NCBI GenBank assembly: GCA_026929865.2
Contig: CM049414.1
Coordinates: forward strand, 21,677,501-21,741,500
Reading direction: 5' to 3'
From: Hyperoplus lanceolatus
Taxonomy: Eukaryota; Chordata; Actinopteri; Uranoscopiformes; Ammodytidae
DNA length: 64,000 bases
The number at the start of each line of letters is the position of its first letter. The first letter of the stretch is position 1. Below, one piece after another: positions 1-11,111 of the stretch. Position numbers and translations under genes: made by a program. Below the pieces are notes generated by a model. The model had not been told where the DNA came from. It saw only the letters and a program-made list of their open reading frames with translations, and ran no database searches.

Positions 1-69
1 AAAAGAAGAATGGCTCCTTTCCAGTGTCACAGATTAGCCGATTGGGAATCTGCACTGTGTCATGATGAA

Positions 70-681
70 TAGCCTGTCCCAACCAGACCATCGTACTTCA
101 TTTCATTTGTACAGAAGTTCTGGAACTGCTGTAATTCGCAAGCATTCACTCACCAGGAGGCGGGTGTCTGTTGAAGTTTAAAACTATTGGATCTGCCAAG
201 TGCCAATCTGGATCAGCCAACCAATCGCAAAACGTTTGGTCGTGACGTATGTCATGAGCCGGCTTCTGACGGTGCGTTCCAGTTGTACTGGGAACTCGGA
301 AATTTCCGACTTCATTACATATTGTAGTCTATGGATCTACCGGTACCTGGCAACGGTAACTTGCTAGAGCCTAACGTTTAGTTATTTGCATGAGAAAGGT
401 TGTAGGCGTCCATACTTTCCCGAGCAGATGCACTGGAACACCGACAGGTCGGAACTCTGAACTACCAAGTCGGAAATTTCCGAGTTCCGATTATAAAGGA
501 ACGCAACATTCAAATGAAACTGGCGAACGACTTCGACGTCATCGTTCTCAGCCACTCGCTCTGTTCGCTGATTGGACAGCCAAAAGTCTGGCTGGAGAAG
601 GAACCCATGAATACACTTCAGCCCCAGACTGACTATAAATGAAAATTGAGCGGAAGAAGGTAGGCGGGCGGAGCCAGGCTA
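70..681. mobile_element. Non-autonomous DNA transposon with TAGCCTG ends
   Basis: The stretch opens with tagcctg and closes with caggcta, so the two ends are short inverted repeats. Its two halves match the segments at about 10461-10825 and at 11950-12130 plus 13072-13245, including a shared tract around tttaaaactattggatctg and an end with ggcgggcgg. This copy is interrupted at about 272-507 by a second element. No coding capacity was seen. The superfamily is not determined. Confidence 0.5.
272..507. mobile_element. Fold-back MITE nested in the TAGCCTG element
   Basis: The segment starts near tgcgttcc and ends near ggaacgca. It carries the self-complementary block ctcggaaatttccga close to the left end and its inverse close to the right end. 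The related copies at 10.6 and 13.1 kb lack this segment, which supports a later insertion. It encodes nothing. Confidence 0.5.
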
Positions 682-3084
682 ATGAGTATGTGCTCTGGAA
701 CCTTTCCTAGGATCATTCTTATTACAGGGCAATGGCAGGGGTTGACTATAATAGTGTCCAACTAGGACATTCTGAGGGTAAGATTGTGTTAAATGAGTTG
801 AGTGGTCAAGAGAGTAAAATGTCAGCACTGAATGTATAAAGTTCTAATTAACAATATGATAATGCAGGTGAATAGTGTTAAAGCTTTAGTTTATAAATAT
901 TAATGTGAAACAGTTGATGACTTACATTAAAAAAATGTTTTGTTACAACTTTTTCAGAAATGTTCAAATAGATATGCACATCTAACTCGTTATGCATCAG
1001 AACAGAACAGATTTTGAATAGAGCCTTATTTTTTCATTTTATATATAAATTAAAAAATGCGCTAAATAAGGCTGGTAAGAAGGGGCGTGGCTCCTCCCCT
1101 TATAATGTCATATGGGGAGGGATGTCAGAATGGATTGTTTGAACACAGGTGGAGAAAAAGAGAGGAAGGGGGTTGTTTGTTTCTCATACTTTGGGATTCT
1201 GTAGACACACCAACAGGTAAACATATGACTATTGAAAAACCATGAAAAAGTGCATTTTACCCAATAGATTTAATGTCAGTTCCCTCACTGCAAAATAACT
1301 CCTACGTTAAGTTTCACAAAGTATAACAGAATTAACATAATTGCTTCACTTTCCCAGTACAGACAGCAATGTTATTTACGTCTTAGTTACATCTGCAGCT
1401 AAACCACTGAAATGCCTCCAAGGTTTTCGCAGCCTGCTGTTAAAAGAGCTTCTGTGGAAACATGATCTTGGTGCTTAAAAAACAGGCCTTCTGGGCGCGT
1501 TTCTATCGGCCAGATGTTGACCATTATAATGATGCTCAGGCAAGCGCGGCCAAGCCCAAGCTACATTCCCCTCCAATGCAGCAGCAGCAGCCCGGGTCAA
1601 ATCAGCCACTGTCTATTTAAAGGAAAGACTATTTGATCGTTCCCTGCAGGCTATAACGGCTCACCCAAAACATTAGACCCCAGCGCCTCTGTCTCCGTTC
1701 AGATTTACTATGGGGATCATACGGAGCCTGCGGTGGCAACTGCTATGACCATAATGAATGCACCTCATCACCATGGCAATAGGAAGCCTCTGGGTTTCTG
1801 TGTGGCTCTCTAGCGCCACCCGCTGACGGATGGTGCACGGTGCAGCACTGCCGACGGTGTTTACAGGAGGGTTTATTTTGATCGCAAGAGGCTGGTGAGG
1901 ACATTTTGATACAGATTCAACTTATTTCAACCCTTGCCAATGGGAAATTCGGGACCCCAATAGTTGAATTTACAATATCAATTTACACATAAGAAGAAAC
2001 AGTACAAGTACAAGCAAAACAGACAGGGAATAATTCACAACGTACATGATGTGACCCTAAAGATATTAAATTACATTTCACAAAAGTAACACACCATTTA
2101 CACACAATATTTTTCACTGCTGCATTTCTCATGACTTCAGTGTGCTCCAGCTGCTGTTCGACGTATGTGAGGGTGGAGAAGTTCCCAATTATTATTGCTC
2201 CCTCCCTGATCTAAATCATGTAAGGTTAGAGAGATGCATGTGCTTGCTTCTTGCTTGTTATCTAAGATCCTCGAATTCCAAACATGGAAATGACGGTCAC
2301 ACTGAAGGCATTTCTGTGTCTTATGTAACACATCCGTCCATTAAAACATCTCATTATAGTATGAATCCTTCCTGTGAAATGATTCACCTCAACCTACCGT
2401 GATGACACCTCAGATTGCCTTAAAAAGACAGAGGTGACATACCTGCATGTGTGAAGAAAACCAGGGAAGGCCTTTAAGCATCCTATCTAAGCAGTTTGCC
2501 TACAGCACCTGTTACCATGTACATGTAATGTACAAAGGCTACATTTAAAATAATTGTTTTGTATTCTTTAACGGTGATGCCAACTTTGTGCAGTTTTGCT
2601 TTCCTGACCTGTTGAAAGCAGTCTGGCAAGAGCTCCTGCAACATCCATACGGCTCGTGCTTTTTGACACCAAACCAAAGACAATTTGATTTTGTTTTCAA
2701 TAGAACAGGGATTTAAACATAGATTCAATTAAGATCACTTCGAACAATGTCAACACAAAATGTTTGTTTGCTGCTCCTATATATGACAATGTACTGCAGT
2801 TTAGTGTAAACGAGCTCCTCTGGTGAATACGGGTCAGAATATGCTTACCACAACACAACTTGAGGAGCTAATTTGGGAAAAATACAAAAGTACTAGTACA
2901 TTTGCTGGGTTAGGAAAACAGTCAAATGTACAGGGAGCTTCAACTGAAAAATGTTGAGGCTTGTATGACACTCACACAGCAATCCACCCAATAGTTCAAG
3001 AATTATTTTGATAAAAAAATTTAACTCATGGTGGCCATAATGGAAAAGTCAGGGAATATAATAGTAGAGAGCAGTGTTTTTGGT
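682..3084. other. Gene-free stretch, function not recognised
   Basis: No exon of a recognised protein was found on either strand. The sequence is AT-rich, with a more GC-balanced island at about 1480-1890 that contains a CAG run (gcagcagcagcag at about 1578). The island could be a promoter or non-coding exon of a gene outside the window, but there is no direct evidence. Short open frames near 2140-2730 lack codon bias or family resemblance. Confidence 0.4.
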
Positions 3085-3536
3085 TCCTAAAAACAGTGCT
3101 TGTATCACTCGGTCTAGCAGTTTGATTATGTATAACGTTCCTCGGACTCGCACTGCGTTTGGTGAAAGTGCCTTTAAATCTTTTGCCCCCTCATCATGGT
3201 GTAAGCTACAGGAACACCTTAAACTTGAATCCTTTATCACCATGAACAATTACAAAAGCAGGATTAAGGACTATTTAACCGCAAACTGTACATGCCCGGT
3301 TACTGAACACTGACTTACTGCCAATGAGATTGATGCTTTGTGACTTTTTATTTTATTTTTATTTTTTATTGTGTTTTGTGTCTTGTTTTAAGTGTGAAAT
3401 TTTGTTTTTTTAATGTGAAACTTTTATGTTTTTATGCTGCCTTCTTGGCCAGGACTCTCTTGAAAAAGACATTTTGAATCTCAATGAGTATATTCCTGGA
3501 AAAATAAAGGTTAATAAAAAAATAATAATAATAAAA
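3085..3536 (+). mobile_element. LINE fragment, 3' end (L2-like)
   Basis: A short frame at 3088-3313 encodes the C-terminal tail typical of fish L2/CR1-type LINE polyproteins (VPRTRTAFGESAF, then the pattern AP-SW-L). It is followed by a short 3' untranslated tail with tctcaatgag and aaataaaggttaataa. The copy is 5'-truncated, so the reverse transcriptase core is missing. Confidence 0.7.
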
Positions 3537-3654
3537 AAAAATAGAATCCATCCATCAGTTTGAGATTTGCAGAAATCTGTTCAAACTTTAGTAAAATAAC
3601 AAGAGTTTAGAGCAAACGGTGGTAAAGAAACATGGAATGAATTGGGTTGAATTG

Positions 3655-3937
3655 GGGCGGCAGTGGCGAAGTGGGCAGGGAGGTCGCCTCTGGAGTGCAG
3701 GGTCGGGGGTTCGATCCCACGCCTACCCGCCACATGTCGAAGTGTCCTTGGGCAAGACATTGAACCCCGAATTGCTCCCGATAGTTAGCTTGCACCCTGC
3801 GTGGTAGCTGCTGCTATCGGTGTATGAATGTGTGTGTGATTGGGTGAATGTGTACGAAACAATGTAAAGCGCTTTGAGTCTGTGAAAAACCAGGGAAAAG
3901 CGCTATATAAGTGGAGTCCATTTACCATTTACCATTT
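3655..3937 (+). mobile_element. tRNA-derived SINE
   Basis: A pol III-type promoter is visible: an A-box-like gtggcgaagtggg near 3664 and a B box ggttcgatccc at 3708-3718. The body contains the common fish SINE segment cgaagtgtccttgggcaaga and ends with a LINE-like 3' tail (aaagcgctatataag) and an imperfect repeat of ccatttaccattt. It is close to full length. Confidence 0.8.
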
Positions 3938-4640
3938 GAATGGTGGGGTGGAGTGTGTTTACCGTGTGTACGCAAGGAAATAAATCCCTGAGCCTGTTTT
4001 ATGCTTCACACACTCCTGACTTCAAAGGCACTTTGAAATCAATTAGCCTCGTCAAATACACACTCCCTCCCTCCTCTCTCTCTTTCTCTCTCTCTCTCTA
4101 AATATATTCACAGGCCTTAACCTGAATGTTTTGATAGAGCACAATCACAGTCAGATGCAGACTCAGTAGCATGAATGGTGTTACGGTCGGACAGGGAGGA
4201 CACAGGCGCGGAGACAGCACTAGTTTAAGAAGGTTTATTGAATGAGAAATCAGCTGGGGGTTGGGTCGGAATCCGGGGGGGAATCCAACTGTCCTGGGGA
4301 GGGTTCCAGGGAGAGAGCAACGGAGAATGTCCAGGGCTTGGGTGAGAAGAATCCAGAGCAAGCGGGTAGAAGAGTCCGGGGTGGAAGTGCTCGCTGGTGC
4401 AGGTTGGAGCCGTGGGGAGTCAGACTGGGAGAGCTGTGGCAGGAGAACAACAAAAATGAGTACGGGGAAAAAAATGCAAGTGAGCTGCAACAGGTAAGTA
4501 ATGAGAAGTAGAGCTACTGACTGCGTGAACTGAAACTACAATCTGGCAGTATCTGGAAGGTCGGACCGGGTATATGAGAGGCGGTTGATTGGTGATTGCT
4601 GGCAGCTGTGAGTGCTTGAGCTGACTCCCCACACACCTGC
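3938..4640. other. Repeat-like stretch without a gene
   Basis: The first part ends in a CT run at about 4066-4100. From about 4180 to 4630 the sequence is purine-rich, with several overlapping open frames on both strands. These reflect lack of stops rather than coding, since no domain is recognisable. It looks like a dispersed repeat, but no termini were found. Confidence 0.3.
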
Positions 4641-4870
4641 TCCAACCATGGACATATAAAGAAATGGACACCGGTTTGAAACACGGCGCCCATTCATTCC
4701 TATGAAAGCTGCTCATTGGCGCAGAGACGCAACAAGGAAGTATAATCCGGAAATTCCATGCGGCCCAGAAGCATGACGTAGCATGGACGTAGCTGCACTA
4801 TGGACCTATCAAGAAAGAGGGCGGCAAGCGTAGCGGACTGGAGGCGGGAGTGGAATCATTCTCGTTCTGT
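4640..4870. repeat. Dispersed repeat (ccatggacatataaag type)
   Basis: The block beginning ccatggacatataaag and containing cgcccattcattcctatg resembles a repeat I recall as frequent in fish genomes. Ends and target duplications could not be fixed from this single copy. Confidence 0.35.
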
Positions 4871-5357
4871 AGCATCTAGCCTGGCGAAAACAAACTGAAA
4901 GCCGTTAAAAGCCGTTGGGCTAATAAAACGCTTGAGGTGACGTTTTGAAATGAGAAAACTTCCATTTTAATAGTATATGGTCTAAAGATAAGTATGAGCC
5001 TATGATTGATATCCAGAAAAGTTTTGCAGAGACACAATCTTGTTCGCCGCTTGTACTGTGTGGACAGGGAAACCTGCCTACGGGCCGCATGAAAATAAGC
5101 TCCACCCCTCACCACGCAATACCAATGGGTTGGCCACATGTCCATGCTGGCTGCTCAGAGACGGCACAGTCCTGGGGGCCTGGCTCCAACCCTGCAATAA
5201 GCCGGACAAGCAAAAGGGCAAAAGGCAAAAAACAACACAGAGACAAAGAGGCCCAGGCAGGATCATGACAAATGGTAGCACAGCTTAGCTTTGATGTTTG
5301 ATTAATGTGACTATTGTGCCGCATAATGAGACCTGCACTGACCTTTGTTGAATAATG

Positions 5358-5483
<126 letters not shown>

Positions 5484-5723
5484 GCTGACGGGTCCAGAAT
5501 AGCGGGTGACGGGTCCATACATTTACAGTTTAACCAGGGCAGCTGACCTATCATAAGAGGGCAATATGATCACATTCTATTTGCATGGTTGCCCAAAACT
5601 GGCCCATTTACTTGGTATAATCAGAGTACATGTGATGTATATGATGGATCGCACTGTAAAATGACTGCCCGGGGGACATATTCATGCAGTTAATAGCTTT
5701 TTAAAGCGACAGTGTCAATATTG

Positions 5724-5725
5724 AA

Positions 5726-5806
<81 letters not shown>

Positions 5807-5895
5807 ACTGAAAGGAAAGGAAAGGAAAGGAAAGGAAAGGAAAGGAAAGGAAAGGAAAGGAAAGGAAAGGAAAGGAAAGGAGAAAGAGAGAAAGA
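5724..5895. repeat. Homopurine (GAAA)n-(GGAAA)n tract
   Basis: A GAAA tetranucleotide array to about 5806 passes through a short ctg interruption into a GGAAA pentanucleotide array to about 5881. Almost every base on the plus strand is a purine over some 170 bp. Confidence 0.95.
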
Positions 5896-7893
5896 TGAAC
5901 TTCCAGGCCCCATGGAGCTCATTGGTTAGCTCTGTTGCCCCTAGTCTCTAGTGAGACTGGAGCTCGTCCTTCTTACTCGATACCTGCGGACAGGTACCTG
6001 CATGGAGCATGCTCCTACATTTTTAGGACGTGAGTTGCCAAGCGAGCCGAGCAAGCTCAAGCTCTTAACAGGTAACCTGGCGCGAGCAGATTGTCCCTTA
6101 TGCTCTACTCAAGGTCAGTGACCATCAGAGCAGTCCATCCTGGCCCCATAAAGGGAGCCTGGAAGCTACTTTTAAGGCTCAAAAAGGTCCTATTTATAGA
6201 CTTTCGACCAGTGATTTATTCATTTTCATTTAACTTTTATTTATCCTCGAGAGACCAATTGAGGGGTGACCCTCATTTTCAATGATGTCGAGTCAAAACA
6301 AATTCAAAACAACAATACATACAAAATATTCAATGCAAATACATCAAATACACAACAAGTGAAGAGAAGAGAAAAAAAAAAAAAAAAAAAAAACAATTGA
6401 AACATTTACAAAGTGGTGAAGAGTGGCAGCAATTAAAATGAATAAAGTACAATATAGCCTAATTAAAACAGTTGCAAGTAGAGTTTGGCAGATCCAAGAT
6501 AGTCTGTTTAAATTGGCCAAAGGATATGAATGTATTTAGTTTAATTTGTTGCTGTAAGTTGTTCCAGGAGTCAGGGGCACTGAAGCTAAAAGCTGTCTTT
6601 CCCAGCTCAGACCGGGCTTGTGGGACATAAAGCATGAGCATGTCAGTGGAGCGGGTTTGATAAAGCCCATCTGAAATGTGCAGCATTTCAGTTAAATAAC
6701 GAGGAAGCTTCCCGGTCAAGGCTTTGTAAATAAAAATGTGCCAATGTGCGTCACGTCTCTCTTTAAGGGAGGACCACCCAACCTTTTCATATAAGAGACA
6801 ATGGTGTGTATCATAAGCATCTCCTGTGATGAATCTTAAAGCAGAGTGAAAAACAGAGTCTAGGAGTTTAAGACATGAATGTGATGCATGCCGGTAGACC
6901 ACATCACCGTAATCAAGGACAGACATGAAAACTGCCTCAATAATCCTTTTCCTACTGAATAAAGGGAAGGTGGTTTTATTCCTATAAAAATAGCCAATTT
7001 TTTGTCGTAGTCGACAAACAAGATTATTTATATGAAAATGAAAAGTGAGTTTATCATCTAACCAGAAGCCGAGATATTTATGCTCTGTGACTCTTTCAAT
7101 TAAAAATCCATTCTTTGTAAACATATTAAAATCATTAAAATGTGTAGTTTTTGCTCTGGAGAAACACATATATTTGGTTTTGTCTGTATTAAGAACAAGC
7201 CTGAGGTCCACTAGACCAGTGCTTCTCAATTATTTTCTGTCATGCCCCCCCTAGGAGACTGAAATTTTTTCGCGACCCCCCTAAATTGAAATACTATTGA
7301 GAACCTGCTAATATTTATTTATTTATCTGTATAAGAGTTATATATGAGTTTGAGTTGCTAGCACCAGCATTCTGCATACAATCACCTTATTATTAAAATA
7401 GATTAATAAAATTTGCTGACATCTGCAACATCTTAAAACAATTTCCAAGTTTATTAACTCAATTTGTAACATTTAAACAAGACCGTTCAGTCTGTGTGAA
7501 TCTCAAAACACAGAAACAAGAGCAAATGTTTCACTGGGGTTTTCATTTAATTAATAACATTTTTAAACAGTAAACATTGGTCACTTGTCAGTCAGCTTCA
7601 TCAGCTTATTCCCTTTCAAAAATATATATGACTTAAAAATAAACATTACTCTTTGTGTGCAACATTTGCAACAATATTCAATGTACAATTAGCATACTTT
7701 CCCTGAACATAACATAAGACATTAAAAAAGCCTTGAACCCTGAACTATTTGAAACTGGCAGCTACATCAGTTTGAGCTTTTTTAATATAACTAAATTCAC
7801 CTTCACAATTATTTTGAACTTATTTCCCTATTTGTCTGTTTTATATGAACACATTCTGCTTATAATACACAAAAATACAATTTGCTCTGTATT

Positions 7894-8160
7894 CTAGTGG
7901 CGGCAGTGAGCCCTCTTTGCAGTGCACATCATTCCAAATCTGGGCTTCAAACTTGATACTGCTACTCTTAACTCTTGCTCAATGTTAAGCTGGGACCTGT
8001 ACTTTGTCTTGAGTGCAGCAACAGTGGAAAAGCCCATCTCACACAGATAGGATGTGGCAAAGGGTAGTAAGATGTTGACAGCCTTCTGTCCAATGAGTGG
8101 ATACTCCCTTTCTTTGTAAGATCTAAATTCTGTTACACTTCTGACCCTTGGTATAATGTT
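7894..8160 (-). pseudogene. hAT transposase C-terminal remnant
   Basis: On the minus strand an open stretch reads YKEREYPLIGQKAVN, then ATSYLCEMGFSTVAALKTK, YRSQLNIEQELRVAVSS and a C-terminal RAHCRH before TAG (7894-7896). This is the conserved end of the hATC domain. The frame is lost upstream, where an A-rich junction and a nested element begin. It has no start codon and is not a functional gene. Confidence 0.8.
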
Positions 8161-8181
8161 TATTTAAGAAAAAAAAAAATA

Positions 8182-9280
8182 TATAGGGGAAGGTGGGGTG
8201 ATTTGTGCAACTTTTTACTCAAAGTGATTTTAAAGTGAGGCCTTGACAGTTATGTCTCCAACTCAAATATGTACATATATTTCAGGATGTTGTGCATCCC
8301 TGGCAATAAAAACTTTGGATCTGGAATAAACTGTTTAAGAAATATAGCTTTCGGAAAAAAAGTTGTCTTGACGCACGATTTGTGCGTCATTGTGTCACAA
8401 TGACAAAGTCACCATCATCATCTTTCTGGCCATCTGAACTCTCATCAGTGGTGTCGTTAAGTGGAATTAAGATGTCACTCTCTTCTGAGCTACTGTAGAC
8501 AATCACTTTCTTTTGGTGACCAGCGTATACAGCCATGCCACTGGCACAACTCTCAGAAATGTACTTTGCACTAGTTGCTCCGTGCTTGTGGAACCAACTG
8601 CCACCTGACAAATGTGATTCCCCCTACATTTCTGCCTTTAAATCAAGGCTCAAAACCCATATGTACACCCTGGTGTTTCCTCCCCATTAACTATCTTACC
8701 TCTGCACTACTATCTGTGTTTATGTGGATGTATGGGCTTTACGTCTTTTATTTTGGTTATTGTTATTGTACCTTCATTGTTTACCTACTGAATGCACTAT
8801 GTACAGCACTTTGGACAGTGCAAACTGTCATAAATGTGCTTTTATAAATACATTTTACTTACTTACTTACTTATAACTCACCCAGGCCCTTGCGCACAAA
8901 TCACCCCATCCCCAGAATTTTGGATAATAGGCATGATGCAGCAATTTAGGGTTGACATTGTGCTAACTATATAGACTCAAAGTGTAGCATACCAAAGCAC
9001 TAAAACATGTGTCAAATGTTTTCAAACGTGTCTATAATTGTTCAGACACAATAATCAAAAAACCTTGATCATGGAAATTTTACTTTGAAAGGCAAAACAC
9101 AGTTTTTTGAGCTTAAATGTGCTTATATCTTATTCCTTGTGTCTCCCTTCTTTACAGGATGAGTCAAATGGATGGCTCTTCTTAAATATGTGGTCACATT
9201 TCCAATTTCTTCCACGGTTTTCTAGAAACAAGGGGTTTTGCAACTTCCAAAATGCACAAATCACCCCACCTTCCCCTATA
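8182..9280. mobile_element. Inverted-repeat DNA element nested in the hAT
   Basis: 8182-8209 and 9253-9280 are perfect 28-bp inverted repeats (tataggggaaggtgggg at the left). The outermost bases are TATA, so a TA target duplication as in Tc1/mariner/pogo is possible. The minus strand at 8387-8565 carries an acidic frame (VIVYSSSEESDILIPL, then DDDGDFVIV) that resembles the acidic tails of pogo-like transposases. That assignment is weak. Confidence 0.7.
8566..8876 (+). mobile_element. LINE 3' fragment with (ACTT)n tail
   Basis: The plus strand reads a LINE C-terminal tail (cgtgcttgtggaaccaactg, corresponding to the W-N-L-P pattern), then gtacagcactttggacagtg and a tail of acttacttactt. It lies inside the inverted-repeat element at 8182-9280 and is the innermost layer. 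Confidence 0.65.
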
Positions 9281-11111
9281 AAAAAAAAAAAAACAAAAAA
9301 AAAAAAACACTAAGTCCCCCCTGCCGCTCGCGCCCCCCCCTGAGGCCCCACCATTTGAGAAGCACTGCACTAGACAGTCCTGCAGGGTGTTAAAAGAGCT
9401 TTGTAGGTTCTGAATAGATTGGTGCACCGAATCGGAAATGCAATACAGTACTGTGTCGTCAGCGTATAGATGGGCGTGACAGTTTTTTAGCGATGAAACA
9501 ATGTTATTTATATAAATTGTGAAAAGAACTGGACTTAAAATTGAGCCCTGTGGGACACCATTTGTAACAGTTAAAAACTCAGACTGGTATCTTCCCAGTT
9601 TAACTGACTGCTGTCTATCAGAGAGATAGTCCCTAAACCAGTTACATGCAGACAGATTTATGATGTCAGACGTAACATCACAGATCATTCAGTGAGGACC
9701 TGTGGAATGAATCACTACAGATATTCTACAATTCTACTGTAACCCACTATGACACGGCTACAGTTCTATTCTAACCCATTATGACATCACTATAGTTCTA
9801 CTCTACTACTAGTGCAGTGTGGAATATTGGAATATTTAGTGGAATCAAGTGGTGAAAGTTCTAGAGTGACAACGCTCCCTTGGCAACCACACAATTTTGA
9901 ATAATTACAGAAGCTAGAGTGGCCTTTGTGGTTACATGAAGTGAGTCCCCTGCACGATGTGAGTCGAGCGTGATCAGAACGGCCGTCAGCTTTGTCAGCT
10001 AGCTACGGCTACCCTACTTGGAGCAAAACACGTACAATACGTGAAAAAAGGTTTGTTGGGAAAAAGTGTTTGGGCGAAGAAAACAGACTGTTGCTCGCTT
10101 CATTCTGAACAATTTTTTTTTTATAAACTTTATTTTGGATTTTTCTTTTTAAAAAACACAAACACACAACTGGATAAGTGAACACACAAGCAAAAGACAA
10201 AACAACTAGCATGGCGTACTCTACTTTAAAGGTTTCTTAGACATTGTTTTATTAAAGGTAAATGTAAAACATAAAATAAGAAGTCAAAAAGGTGTCATGA
10301 AGGTCACTTCAGCACTGTTTCTGGACACATTTTAATGAAATATGGTTTGCTATGAACATAGAAAATTTCCCATGATATCAGTTAGGCCTATACTTGTTTG
10401 AGTTCAATTCTGTTACGGGTAACTTGTGGTTGTGTTTAATGACTTGTTGTTGTGTTTTCCTAGCCTGGTCCTACCTGACCATCCAACTTCATTTCCTTTG
10501 TACAGATGATCTGGAATCACTCAATTGACAGACTTTAGGGTCAGATACCCGACATCAAGTGATTACTTGATGTCGGGTATCTGTTGTAGTTTAAAACTAT
10601 TGGATCTGCCCAGTGCCACTCTGAATCTGCCAACCAATTGCATAACATGTGGTCGTGACATGTAGTTTGTCATGCGCCGGCTTCAGACTACAACTGAAAC
10701 TGACACACGCCATTGTTCTCAGCCACTCCCTCTTTCGCTTATTGGGCCGCCAAAAATCTGGTGGAGAAAACCCACTAATATAGCGCAGGTATAAGTACGA
10801 AGGCGGGCGGTGCCAGTAGTGTTTTCCTATTTGCCGTTGTGATTGACACTTCAGGCCGTAGTACTTCCTATAAGACGGCTAGGCTCTTGAAGTTGTTGTG
10901 TTTTCCTTTTTGTTGTTTTGATTGACACAGATATTTGTAGGTCTCTAACCTGTGTCCATGGACACAGTTTTTTTTTTTTTTCAGGAGGTTGGTTCCTCCT
11001 GATTCCACCGCCAACTCCATACTACCGGAGCGCCCATCACTCGTATTAAGGCCTTGGCCACCGGGCCAGGTTTTCCCAGGAGCAAGCTCATGGGTCTAGG
11101 CAACGGCACGA

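Larger units (their letters stand above)
7217..9367 (-). mobile_element. hAT transposon inserted in the LINE
   Basis: The ends are perfect 13-bp inverted repeats (cagtgcttctcaa at 7217-7229, its complement at 9355-9367). The 8-bp duplication cactagac lies at 7209-7216 and 9368-9375, as expected for hAT elements. The minus strand at 7894 to about 8160 encodes the C-terminal end of a hAT transposase ending in a stop. The motifs PLIGQKAVNILLPFATSYLC and GFSTVAALKTKYRSQLN match the hATC dimerisation region of ZBED-like and related transposases. The catalytic part is missing, so the copy is defective. Confidence 0.9.
6220..9654 (-). mobile_element. 5'-truncated L2-like LINE, itself interrupted
   Basis: The LINE lies on the minus strand. 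9376-9654 encodes the reverse transcriptase core, with NGVPQGSILSPVLF and the catalytic motif YADDT. 6459-7216 encodes the downstream part (YLGFWLDDKLTFHFH, SVLDYGDVVY, ALRFITGD) up to the stop. The low-coordinate end is the 3' terminus (aaataaaagttaaatg on the minus strand). The 7-bp sequence gatttat flanks the insertion at 6213-6219 and 9655-9661. Units B and C hold the uninterrupted target. The hAT at 7217-9367 separates the two coding parts. No endonuclease domain remains. Confidence 0.88.
6162..11111. repeat. Tandem repeat unit A (1.5 kb, split by a LINE)
   Basis: Unit A starts near agctacttttaaggctc and continues after the LINE at 9655 through the shared landmarks cagatcattcagtgagg, cctagcctggtcc and ggaggttggttcctcctg. 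Without the 3442-bp insertion (LINE plus one target copy) it is about 1508 bp. Units B and C follow directly in the same orientation. It carries an internal copy of the TAGCCTG element at about 10461-10825. Confidence 0.85.

Noticed and set aside
390-632. 80-aa plus-strand ORF as a gene
   Set aside because: It crosses the boundary of the fold-back MITE and the host transposon, so the frame is accidental.
4242-4511. Overlapping ORFs on both strands at 4.2-4.5 kb
   Set aside because: The purine-rich composition removes stops in several frames at once. No domain or splice context was found.
5701-5951. Lys/Glu-Arg or Phe/Leu-Ser repeat ORFs
   Set aside because: Translations of the GAAA/GGAAA arrays.
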